The notes under the pieces were generated by a model, which ran no database searches, was not told the DNA's origin, and was given only the letters and a program-made list of their open reading frames with translations. Below are positions 9,104 through 16,294 of a stretch of DNA of 64,000 nt, piece after piece. The stretch lies in the NCBI GenBank assembly GCA_964472395.1, contig CAYYMM010000007.1, forward strand, positions 1-64,000, written 5' to 3'. Both the position numbers and the translations under genes were made by a program. This DNA is from CALFER01 sp964472395. GTDB lineage: Bacteria > CSSED10-310 > CALFER01. Position 1 is the stretch's first letter; each line of letters opens with the position of its first letter.

Positions 9104-9123
9104 GGGCGGTTCGTGAACCACCC
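9104..9123. repeat. Imperfect 20-bp palindrome
   Basis: GGGCGGTTCGTGAACCACCC is an inverted repeat with the same GGGCGG outer arm as the hairpins at 7106, 7145 and 9194. It sits directly before the 8-bp tandem repeat and looks like one boundary of the repeat patch. The GAACC arm recurs at the other boundary, where CACGAACCCCCC follows the last repeat unit. Confidence 0.65.
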
Positions 9124-9125
9124 CC

Positions 9126-9197
9126 GGATGGGCGCATGGGCGGATGGGCGCATGGGCGGATGGGCGCATGGGCGCATGGGCGGATGGGCGCATGGGC
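9126..9197. repeat. Tandem 8-bp repeat, nine units
   Basis: Nine consecutive units of the form GSATGGGC. GGATGGGC and GCATGGGC mostly alternate, apart from one GCATGGGC doublet. The array ends inside a perfect palindrome at 9194. Read in frame with the downstream ABC gene it would encode a Gly/Trp/Arg/Met-rich stretch, but the real gene starts at 9293. Likely prone to length variation by slippage. Confidence 0.85.
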
Positions 9198-9213
9198 GGA
9201 TCGCGATCCGCCC
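9194..9213. repeat. Perfect 20-bp palindrome at the junction of two tandem arrays
   Basis: GGGCGGATCGCGATCCGCCC equals its own reverse complement. It is flanked on the left by the 8-bp array and on the right by the 9-bp array. It shares its 8-bp arms with the two terminator hairpins at 7106 and 7145. No T-run follows, so it is not a terminator here. Confidence 0.85.
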
Positions 9214-9255
9214 AGACAGCCCAGACAGCCCAGACAGCCCAGACAGCCCAGACAC
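9211..9255. repeat. Tandem 9-bp repeat, five units
   Basis: Four perfect copies of CCCAGACAG and a fifth ending in AC (CCCAGACAC). It ends 38 bp before the ABC exporter start codon, inside the presumed 5' leader of that gene. The arrays are too short and lack spacers, so this is not a CRISPR. Confidence 0.85.
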
Positions 9256-9292
9256 GAACCCCCCTTGCCAGTCGATACCCCTGGAGGATTAC

Positions 9293-11086
9293 ATGTTTCC
9301 CATATTGAAACGATTTTATTTTTTGCTCGGCTCCCACAAACCAACCTATCTCTGCGCAGCCCTCTCACTCCTGCTCGCCACCTCTTTCCAGCTGACCGTT
9401 CCCTGGCTGATACGCGGAGCCATCGATACGCTCGAAACCGGCATCGCCACACGACGCGGTCTCATCATGACAGCGCTTGCCATCGTTGCCCTGACAGCGC
9501 TCGAAGCGTTATTCACTTTCTTCAAGGGAAGGCTCTCGGCGTCAGCCTCCGAGGGCACCGTGCGCGATCTCCGCAACGCGGTTTTTAAACGGCTGATGCA
9601 TATCCCGATGGGTGTTCATGCGACACTCCAGACCGGTGACGTCATTCAACGAGCGACCTCGGACATCGGCACGATCGGCCGGTTTCTCGGTTTGCAGGTT
9701 GCGGAAGTCGCCCGCACGTTGTGTCTGTTGATCGGCATCAGCGTGCTGCTTGCGGCACTCAATCCGGGTCTGGCGCTCTATGTGCTCGCCGTCGTCCCGC
9801 CCATCTTCATCTTCTCGGCCTTCTTCTTCTCGAAAATTCATTCCCGTTTCGAGCAGTATGATGAGGCGGAGGCAGCGCTGTCGTCGCGCGTACAGGAACA
9901 CCTCAGCGGAATTCGGGTAGTGAAGGCATTCGCACGCGAAACGTACGAACTGGGGCTGTTCGATACCGCCAATGAAAACCTCGCCAGACAGGACACGCAC
10001 CTCATCCGCCTCCACTCGATCTTCTGGCCTACATCGGATCTGATGTGCATGATGCAGGCCGTGATCGTGCTGCTGATCGGCGGGGTGAAGACGATCTCGG
10101 GCGACATGACGCTCGGGGCATTCGTCGCCTTCAACAGCTACGTGATGTATCTCATCTGGCCTGTCCGGCACGTCGGACGGCTCCTGGGCGAGATGGGCCG
10201 GGCAACGGTTTCGATCGGACGGGTGCAGGAACTGCTCGATCTTCCGGTTGAGGAGGATGCTTCCGGGTTTGTTGACAGGAATACTTGCGGTGGGAGTATC
10301 GAGTTCGAAGATGTCTCACTCGTGTTCGGAAGCAACGAAGTCCTGTCGAATGTGTCACTGGCCATCGAACCGGGGCAGACACTGGCGATTCTCGGCGCGA
10401 CCGGTTCAGGGAAGACGACTCTGGTCAGTCTGCTCGGATTGTTCCATGACCATTACAGCGGAAGCATCCGGATCGATGGGATCGAGTTGCGTGACATGCC
10501 AAGACAGGCCCTTCGGAGAAGGGTCGGGTTCGTGATGCAGGAGGCCTGTCTGTTTTCGCGATCGATCCGGGACAACATCGCGTTCGGGCCGGGGGAGCAC
10601 TCGGAGACCGACATCCGCCGGGCGGCTCGAACGGCTTCCGCCGATCGGTTCATCGAAACGTTTCCGGACGGATACGAGACGCTGGTCGGCGAACGCGGCA
10701 TCACGCTGTCGGGCGGTCAGAAGCAGAGACTCTCGCTGGCGCGCACACTGGTCAACGATCCGCCGATCCTCGTGCTGGACGACACGACCTCGGCGCTCGA
10801 TACGCAGACTGAATCCGAGATCTGCTCGGCGGTCAGGAAGGGTGCAGCCGGACGAACGACGATCATCGTTACGCACCGGCTCAGCACGGCGGCGGGCGCT
10901 GATCGGATCGCCGTCATGGAGCGAGGCCGGATCGTTCAGATCGGAACGCATGAGGAACTAGTCGCTCGGGATGGTGCGTATCGAAATCTCTTGAACATTC
11001 AGAACACGCGCATGAATCGGTTGCGTATGGAGATCGAGAATGCAAGCAATGAAATACAGCGAAGTCGAATTCAGCAAGCGGTTTGA
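9293..11086 (+). CDS. ABC exporter half-transporter, subunit 1 (degenerate ATP site)
   Basis: A 597-residue fused membrane plus ATPase subunit of a multidrug/lipid-type ABC exporter. The ATG at 9293 has GGAGG at 9283-9287. The open frame upstream to 9113 is translated repeat DNA and is not part of the protein. Six membrane segments occupy about residues 10-310. The NBD has Walker A GATGSGKTT (368-376), signature LSGGQKQRLS (472), and Walker B ending LVLDD, with Asp at the catalytic-Glu position (residue 497). That substitution is typical of one subunit of heterodimeric exporters (BmrCD, TM287/288 type). The partner gene overlaps its 3' end. The substrate cannot be deduced. Confidence 0.9.
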   Translation: MFPILKRFYFLLGSHKPTYLCAALSLLLATSFQLTVPWLIRGAIDTLETGIATRRGLIMTALAIVALTALEALFTFFKGRLSASASEGTVRDLRNAVFKRLMHIPMGVHATLQTGDVIQRATSDIGTIGRFLGLQVAEVARTLCLLIGISVLLAALNPGLALYVLAVVPPIFIFSAFFFSKIHSRFEQYDEAEAALSSRVQEHLSGIRVVKAFARETYELGLFDTANENLARQDTHLIRLHSIFWPTSDLMCMMQAVIVLLIGGVKTISGDMTLGAFVAFNSYVMYLIWPVRHVGRLLGEMGRATVSIGRVQELLDLPVEEDASGFVDRNTCGGSIEFEDVSLVFGSNEVLSNVSLAIEPGQTLAILGATGSGKTTLVSLLGLFHDHYSGSIRIDGIELRDMPRQALRRRVGFVMQEACLFSRSIRDNIAFGPGEHSETDIRRAARTASADRFIETFPDGYETLVGERGITLSGGQKQRLSLARTLVNDPPILVLDDTTSALDTQTESEICSAVRKGAAGRTTIIVTHRLSTAAGADRIAVMERGRIVQIGTHEELVARDGAYRNLLNIQNTRMNRLRMEIENASNEIQRSRIQQAV

Positions 11087-12854
11087 TGCTGCCTTGTGGC
11101 GTCATCTGTTTCGCTTGCTCAAGCCTTACTGGAAAACCTATCTCGTTGTCGGATGTATCACGGCAATGCTTTCCGGAGTCGATGTTCTGATGCCGCTCGC
11201 GATCCGTCATGCGATCGACCGCGGGATTGCCGTCAAAGATATGACCGAAATCTATTTCGCATCATCGGTTTATATCCTATTGATCGCGATGCAGTCGTTG
11301 CTGGTCTGGGGATTCATCCGCAAGAGCGGCAAGGTGGGCGTGCGTTTCGTGGCGGATCTGCGTCGCAAACTGTTCACGCATCTCCAGACGTTATCGGTTT
11401 CGTTTTTCGATGAAACTCCTGCAGGTTGGCTGTTGACGAGAGTCATGAGCGACACGCAGCGGGTTGGTGAGACCGTCACGTGGGCGGCAGTCGATTTCCT
11501 CTGGGGGATCATGATGATGATTTTCATGGCCGTTACCATGTTCATCGTCGACTGGAGGCTTGCACTGGCGTCGATGGTACTCATGCCGGCGATGATCCTC
11601 GTGTCGGTGTTTTTCCAGAAATCGATCCTGGAGTTGGCGCGTAAAGTCCGGAAAATCAATTCGGAAATCACGGCCGGTTACAGTGAGAGCATCACCGGGC
11701 TGCGTGTCATCAAGTCTCTGGCGCGTGAGGATCGATCGAACGACGAGTTTCGTGAGATGACCGGTTCGATGTATCGGGCGGCCGTGCATTCCGCATCGGT
11801 TTCATCGATTTATCTTCCCATCATTCATGTGATCGGCGCGGTCGGGAGCGCATTCGTCATCGCATTGGGAGGTTCGGGCTCGATCGCGGGCATCATCTCG
11901 CTCGGTACACTCGTCGCTTTCATCTCGTATTCCAGACGATTTTTCGAACCTGCCATGGATATCGCGCGAATCTTCGGACAGTTTCAGGAAACGCAGGCCT
12001 GTGCGGAACGCCTCTTCCGGCTGCTCGAGATGCAGCCGACGGTAAGGGATGCACCGAAGATCGTGCCGATCCGGCGTTTGGCGGGTCGGGTCGAATTCGA
12101 TGAAGTGGGTTTCTCGTATGATGGCCGCGTAGATGTGCTCACGCAGGTCAACCTGACCATTCAGCCCGGGTGGAAAGTAGCGCTTGTCGGGCCGACCGGC
12201 GGCGGCAAGACGACTCTGGCAAACCTTCTGATGCGCTTCCATGATCCAACCTCGGGTGTCGTGCGAATCGACGGTGTGGATCTCAGGCATTATCCAGTCG
12301 AGTCGATTCGGTCGCAGATGGGGATCGTGCTGCAGACACCCTATCTGTTCAGCGGGACGATCCTGGAAAACATCCGGTACGGGAAGCTGGATGCCTCGGA
12401 GCATGAGATTGAAGAAGCGGCGCGTTCCGCCGGTGCGCATGAGTTTATCAGCGTGTTGCCGGAGGGGTATGAAACGCGATTGGAGGAGAACGGAGAGCCT
12501 CTGTCGACGGGGCAGAAACAGATGATATCGATTGCCAGGGCGATTCTGGCGGATCCGGCGATCTGCATACTAGATGAGGCGACCGCATCGGTAGACATTG
12601 AGACTGAATTTGCGATTCAGGGCGCGATGGATGTGTTACTGAGGGGCCGGACGAGTGTGATCATTGCACATCGACTGGCCACGATCCGTCAGGCTGATCG
12701 GATTCTGGTGATTCGGGAGGGGCGGATTGCGGAGGCAGGGACGCATGCCGAGTTACTGGCGATGCGGGGGCATTATCATGAGCTGTATTGTCAGCAATTC
12801 GTGAGCAGCGACCGAGAAGGTCTGTTGCGGCCGATGTTTGGTACTGCCGTATAA
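11040..12854 (+). CDS. ABC exporter half-transporter, subunit 2
   Basis: A 604-residue partner of the preceding gene, overlapping it by 47 bp. The ATG at 11040 has GGAG at 11029-11032; an ATG at 11049 is the alternative. It has six membrane helices and then an NBD with Walker A GPTGGGKTT (384-392), signature LSTGQKQMIS (488) and Walker B CILDEATASVD with the catalytic Glu at 513. The signature deviates from LSGGQ at the third position. In a heterodimer this altered signature would face the Walker sites of subunit 1, which themselves lack the Glu. One site is therefore degenerate and one (subunit 2 Walker plus subunit 1 LSGGQ) is competent. Inner-membrane exporter. Confidence 0.9.
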   Translation: MQAMKYSEVEFSKRFDAALWRHLFRLLKPYWKTYLVVGCITAMLSGVDVLMPLAIRHAIDRGIAVKDMTEIYFASSVYILLIAMQSLLVWGFIRKSGKVGVRFVADLRRKLFTHLQTLSVSFFDETPAGWLLTRVMSDTQRVGETVTWAAVDFLWGIMMMIFMAVTMFIVDWRLALASMVLMPAMILVSVFFQKSILELARKVRKINSEITAGYSESITGLRVIKSLAREDRSNDEFREMTGSMYRAAVHSASVSSIYLPIIHVIGAVGSAFVIALGGSGSIAGIISLGTLVAFISYSRRFFEPAMDIARIFGQFQETQACAERLFRLLEMQPTVRDAPKIVPIRRLAGRVEFDEVGFSYDGRVDVLTQVNLTIQPGWKVALVGPTGGGKTTLANLLMRFHDPTSGVVRIDGVDLRHYPVESIRSQMGIVLQTPYLFSGTILENIRYGKLDASEHEIEEAARSAGAHEFISVLPEGYETRLEENGEPLSTGQKQMISIARAILADPAICILDEATASVDIETEFAIQGAMDVLLRGRTSVIIAHRLATIRQADRILVIREGRIAEAGTHAELLAMRGHYHELYCQQFVSSDREGLLRPMFGTAV

Positions 12855-12921
12855 CACCGGAAATCCCGCGACGAGAAGACACGGAGTTACGGAATCTATG
12901 CGCATATCAGAATCAACTCGT

Positions 12922-13269
12922 TCAATTTGACAACTCCTCCAGATACCACATCACCCCTTCCAGATCCTTCAAAACGTTCATCGCCCTGAGATGCACAACC
13001 TGCAAGCCAAGGGATCGCATGTACTTATCGCGCTTCTGGTCGTACTCTTTTTTATTGTCGTGACTTCTGCCGTCGATTTCAATCACGAGGCATTTACTGG
13101 CGCAATAAAAATCCACAATGTAGTTCCCAATGATCTTCTGCCGGTCGAAGTCGAGACCATGGAGTTGTTTATTTCTGAGTCGCTTCCATAACAGGACTTC
13201 ATGCAACATGCCGGCTTTGCGGAGTCGGCGGACACGCTCACGAAGTGCGGAGTTATAGGGAAGTGACAT
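12922..13269 (-). CDS. DUF559 domain protein (Vsr/restriction-endonuclease-like fold)
   Basis: A 115-residue protein from the ATG at 13269. It shows the DUF559 pattern: LWKRLRNKQLHGLDFDRQKIIGNYIVDFYC, then CLVIEIDGRSHDNKKEYDQKRDKYM and LGLQVVHLRA. The D...(E)xD spacing in IVDFYC and IEIDG is the expected PD-(D/E)xK-like nuclease core. The family is scattered and mobile in bacteria, and its role is unproven. A GTG further upstream would extend it into the hairpin repeats, so I reject that start. It is convergent with the ABC operon and lies beside REP-like repeats that often accompany such genes. Confidence 0.8.
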   Translation of the reverse strand: MSLPYNSALRERVRRLRKAGMLHEVLLWKRLRNKQLHGLDFDRQKIIGNYIVDFYCASKCLVIEIDGRSHDNKKEYDQKRDKYMRSLGLQVVHLRAMNVLKDLEGVMWYLEELSN

Positions 13270-13318
13270 ATAGGCTTTGGTATCGCGTTTTTGCACCCCC
13301 CCGTCAGTCTGCGCCTGA

Positions 13319-13377
13319 CACCCCTCCACGGGAGGGGTGGCGCGAAGCGCCGGGGTGGTCGTGGCGCGAAGCGCCGG
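13319..13377. repeat. REP-like hairpin cluster next to DUF559 gene
   Basis: Three stems in about 60 bp: CACCCCTCC-ACG-GGAGGGGTG at 13319-13339, and two copies of GTGGCGCGAAGCGCCGG (13337-13353 and 13361-13377) whose GGCGC-GAA-GCGCC cores fold as hairpins with GAA loops. It lies in the 156-bp gap between the DUF559 and arsC genes. No terminator T-run is present. It looks like a dispersed palindromic element. Confidence 0.75.
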
Positions 13378-13425
13378 TGTTGCTCTCTCGTATCCTCACA
13401 ACACTGAATATACCACCAGCTTATA

Positions 13426-13857
13426 CTACATCTCCAGTGCCCCCACCCAGGCCTCCACCTGTTTGCGGATCTCATCCCGGATCCACGCGATCGCCTCACG
13501 TTTCTCGTCATCCGTCCCATCGAGCTGTGCCGGATCGGGAAAACTCCAGTGCAACCGCCGGGTCACTCCTGTAAAAATCGGACAGCGTTCCGCGGACGCC
13601 TGATCGCAGACCGTGATCACATGGCTGTACAATCTGCCGGCCTTGACCAGATCAAAGACGCTTTTCGTTCTCTTGTTCGAGATATCGATCCCGACTTCAC
13701 TCATCGAGCGCACAATCAGTGGATTCAGTGTCCCCGGTTCCAGTCCGGCGCTCTCCGCTTCGATCCGATCTCCGAAGAGCGCATTCGTCCACGCTTCCGC
13801 CATCTGACTCCGCGCGCTGTTATGCACGCAGACGAACAATACCCTGAGTTTTTTCAT
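13426..13857 (-). CDS. arsC: Arsenate reductase, low-molecular-weight phosphatase (thioredoxin-linked ArsC) type
   Basis: A 143-residue protein. The ATG at 13857 is preceded by GGGAAGGGAA on the minus strand; the longer frame to 13959 has no family support. The P-loop CVHNSARS (C10, R16) and two further Cys at 84 (ITVCDQA) and 92 (ERCPIF) match the triple-Cys relay of thioredoxin-coupled ArsC. The FPDPA segment supplies the general-acid Asp. Predicted to reduce arsenate to arsenite in the cytoplasm. No arsR, arsB or acr3 gene is adjacent, so another protein-phosphatase-like role cannot be excluded. Confidence 0.88.
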   Translation of the reverse strand: MKKLRVLFVCVHNSARSQMAEAWTNALFGDRIEAESAGLEPGTLNPLIVRSMSEVGIDISNKRTKSVFDLVKAGRLYSHVITVCDQASAERCPIFTGVTRRLHWSFPDPAQLDGTDDEKREAIAWIRDEIRKQVEAWVGALEM

Positions 13858-14157
13858 GCGATTCCCTTCCCGTGTCTGACCGGTACTCAACCGGGCAGCT
13901 TCGTCATTCAAATCTACGGAAGCTCGAGAGTGGAACTCAAGAGTTGTGCCGCGATTCACGAAGAACTCATGTTATACTGATATAGTCTGAATCCACCCTT
14001 CGCGCGTTTCAAAAGGTTTAAAACGAATCGATAACAGTAATCGGCTCTCAATCAGGAGTGACTGATGAAGCATATTATCCTAAAATGCATGAATCATCGT
14101 TAAACTGGATCAGAACATAAACTCTGAGTCTCAAGAGAAGCGTTACGTATCAAAATG
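13858..14157. other. Divergent intergenic spacer
   Basis: About 300 bp between arsC and the low-GC secreted protein gene. It turns AT-rich from about 13990 onward. I see no RNA gene or repeat. It should contain the arsC promoter; the plus-strand promoter is annotated separately at 14158. Confidence 0.5.
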
Positions 14158-14187
14158 TTGACTGTTCCAGATGCGTTTGAATACAAT
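14158..14187 (+). promoter_or_regulatory. Sigma70-type promoter for the secreted protein gene
   Basis: TTGACT (14158-14163), an 18-bp spacer, and TACAAT (14182-14187). The predicted transcript start near 14194 leaves a leader of about 16 nt with GGAGG immediately before the ATG at 14210. Confidence 0.6.
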
Positions 14188-14209
14188 AAACTAAACGAAC
14201 GGAGGTAGA

Positions 14210-15919
14210 ATGAAATCATTTCGTATTGTTTCGATCTTGATTTTATCAGTTCACTGTTATTATAGCTCTAATGCCCAAGAGTGGTTCATCTATCCTATTG
14301 TTCCGACAACTAACAAAGATCTCACCGCAGTATGTGTCCCTTCCGAAGGAATTTTTAAGAATCAACCATGGGTCGTCCTTGATACATTTGCTGCACCCAG
14401 CTTTATTCATGTGATTTCTCCAGAAACGATTTCGGTTGAAACAGCGTATGGTTTACACGGTAAAGTTTCTCAGTTGATGCACAACCCGGATGGCAACTTG
14501 CTGTTTTTCTGTGTCAGCGATTGGGAAGGCGCATGGATTTACAGAAGAGAACAAAACAACCTTTGGCAGCAGGTTTTCAGCTATGAGATGGTTGAGACAG
14601 AGAGACAAGCAACGATTTTCTGGAATCGAGATTCCAGACACTGGGATCTGCACGTTTCCAAAATTCAAGATTATAGGGAATATGAGATGGCTATTTTATG
14701 GAACCACGCGATCTGGCATCTCGAACTCGCGCCATCGAATTTCCTGATCCTGTCTCAGGAATGCGAGTTGCTCTATCCATGCACCATTCGAACGACTCCG
14801 GGAGGGTCGATCATCTGGGCGGAAATCTACGAAATGTACTATCCATCTTCAAGCCTCCATATGTTGATGTGGAAGTACTGCGAACCGCCCGACTGGGAAA
14901 CAGACACGTCGATCGTCCCTATTCCCGGTGCGACGTTCTATGAACAGGAACAGTCACAACCATCCGAGACATCGTTTCGAATGCTTCAGGATGTCGATCC
15001 GGGACATTCCTGGATTGCAGCCTGGAATTTTAGAAGTCACTATTTTGCAAAGTCCAAGTTGGGGCCTATGATACTTTTAGAACCCGGCCAAACCGTTTTT
15101 GACACTTTGGTTGTAGATGATTTAACTACAGCAATTCTCTACGGAGGTCCCGGTCTTTTTTTGCGGGAATGCCGATCCGGAGTCTGGATGGATCCGATAC
15201 TGATCAGTGAGGATCCGGCCTTTCAGGCACAGATGGATTATGCATCGGAGAAATATTGGATCGCATATCGCTCAGCTCAGACATTGTATTTCGTTTTTCA
15301 GGATGAGATCCCTGCGACACCTACCACAGGCCCCTCATACACTCCAACCAGCACAGCTACTCCCACTGCAACCAAGACGTTCACACCGACACGAACTCCA
15401 ACACGAACACCGACACGGACACCAACGCCAACTTTCTCCGCAACCGTAACTGAAACTCCAAGTTCAACACAAACTCCGGTGCCAAGCCCTACGATGACAA
15501 CAACTCCGACTCTGACTCCAACCCCTTCCTTGACACCTTCGCATACACCCACTCCAAATTGCTCATACCTTGGCGTGACCCTGACAATGCCATTCCATGA
15601 GTTTACATCGGGAACCGTGTGCTTTCTTAACGCAAGCATCTGTAATTCGTTTACAGAAGACATTCATGACATTGCATTTTTCTGCCTTCTGGATGTCGCT
15701 GGTTCATATTGGTATTTTCCCGATTGGGAACAGTCTCCAGGCTGGTACTCGATTGCAGTTTTACCGACTGGCACATCCGAGATTCATGTGATTGATTCTT
15801 TTCTCTGGCCGTCTGGATCCGGAGCATGCTCCAATGCCCGATTCGTTTCGGCGATCATGGACATTGAATCGAATACAATCCAAGGATCCATCCATGAATG
15901 GCCGTTTTCCTTTCATTGA
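14210..15919 (+). CDS. Secreted protein with Thr/Pro linker and shared C-terminal domain; function unknown
   Basis: A 569-residue protein with a signal peptide (cleavage near SNAQEW) and SD GGAGG. Residues about 25-365 look like a beta-rich repeat domain that I cannot name. Residues about 368-450 are a low-complexity linker of TPT/TPTxT units. The last about 110 residues form a compact domain with YWYFPDW...SPGW and FLWPSG. It matches the C-terminus of the metallopeptidase encoded at 43191, after the same kind of linker. Base composition is visibly lower in GC than in the neighbours, suggesting a different history. Probably exported and displayed on, or released from, the cell surface. It has its own promoter and no operon partners. 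Confidence 0.75.
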   Translation: MKSFRIVSILILSVHCYYSSNAQEWFIYPIVPTTNKDLTAVCVPSEGIFKNQPWVVLDTFAAPSFIHVISPETISVETAYGLHGKVSQLMHNPDGNLLFFCVSDWEGAWIYRREQNNLWQQVFSYEMVETERQATIFWNRDSRHWDLHVSKIQDYREYEMAILWNHAIWHLELAPSNFLILSQECELLYPCTIRTTPGGSIIWAEIYEMYYPSSSLHMLMWKYCEPPDWETDTSIVPIPGATFYEQEQSQPSETSFRMLQDVDPGHSWIAAWNFRSHYFAKSKLGPMILLEPGQTVFDTLVVDDLTTAILYGGPGLFLRECRSGVWMDPILISEDPAFQAQMDYASEKYWIAYRSAQTLYFVFQDEIPATPTTGPSYTPTSTATPTATKTFTPTRTPTRTPTRTPTPTFSATVTETPSSTQTPVPSPTMTTTPTLTPTPSLTPSHTPTPNCSYLGVTLTMPFHEFTSGTVCFLNASICNSFTEDIHDIAFFCLLDVAGSYWYFPDWEQSPGWYSIAVLPTGTSEIHVIDSFLWPSGSGACSNARFVSAIMDIESNTIQGSIHEWPFSFH

Positions 15920-16122
15920 CACCCGAAGCTCGACATATCAGATCGAAATCCCCTGTTTGAACAAACCTGTGCGTTGCGTCGGTTGTTTCGTCTCTCCGTG
16001 CGTCCCAACATCATGCCAGGAAAATCGAAAACTGCGAATTTCGGATAGCAACGCGCCAGCGTCTTGAATCGGGATCTCGACGGCAAAATCGGCACGAAGC
16101 ACTCATGGGATCGCAGTAATCG
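15920..16122. other. Intergenic region, nothing recognised
   Basis: About 200 bp between the secreted protein stop and the promoter of the TonB receptor gene. I find no SD-supported ORF, hairpin with T-run or repeat. Confidence 0.5.
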
Positions 16123-16151
16123 TTGACTCTCCCTGCATTCTGATCTATAAG
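16123..16151 (+). promoter_or_regulatory. Sigma70-type promoter upstream of the TonB receptor leader
   Basis: TTGACT (16123-16128), a 17-bp spacer, and TATAAG (16146-16151). The predicted start near 16158 gives an unusually long 5' leader of about 137 nt before the receptor ATG. Confidence 0.65.
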
Positions 16152-16157
16152 AATTCG

Positions 16158-16294
16158 GCCGAAATGCGGCATTTTTTCATGACTTCCGACCCGGACGACC
16201 TACCGCACTACGCCATGGCATCCGGGCCCGAGCCTGACGGCTCAAGGGCTGAAGCGGAAACACTTCAACCTCCCATTACGGAAAGGAATTCAGT
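16158..16294 (+). promoter_or_regulatory. Structured 5' leader, candidate riboswitch
   Basis: The leader contains several nested stems: CCCGGA (about 16189-16194) pairing with TCCGGG; GAGCC-TGAC-GGCTC, with outer GCCC/GGGC pairing; and TGAAG pairing with CTTCA around GGAAAC. After this comes CCTCCC, then GGAAAGGAA overlapping the ribosome-binding region. The 3' part recalls, from memory, the end of the molybdenum-cofactor (Moco) RNA motif, in which a GAAG/CTTC hairpin is followed by CCTCCC and GGAAAGG. The class is not established; cobalamin and TPP hallmarks are absent. Confidence 0.35.

Noticed and set aside
9126..9255. Possible CRISPR array
   Set aside because: Units are 8 or 9 bp, directly abutting, with no unique spacers and no cas genes nearby.
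9113..9292. In-frame N-terminal extension of the ABC exporter (60 residues rich in Gly, Trp, Met, Pro and Asp)
   Set aside because: It is only the translated tandem repeats. A well-placed GGAGG and ATG at 9293 give the normal exporter N-terminus.
13270..13329. N-terminal extension of the DUF559 protein from a GTG
   Set aside because: It runs into the hairpin repeat region, and the DUF559 alignment begins after the ATG at 13269.
15298..15663. Val/Gly-repeat protein on the minus strand
   Set aside because: It is the complement of the Thr/Pro linker of the secreted protein; the repeat pattern follows from the linker codons.
16158..16294. Cobalamin riboswitch before the TonB receptor
   Set aside because: The B12-box and GCCACTG-type core motifs are absent, so a cobalamin class is not claimed even though the receptor is BtuB-like.
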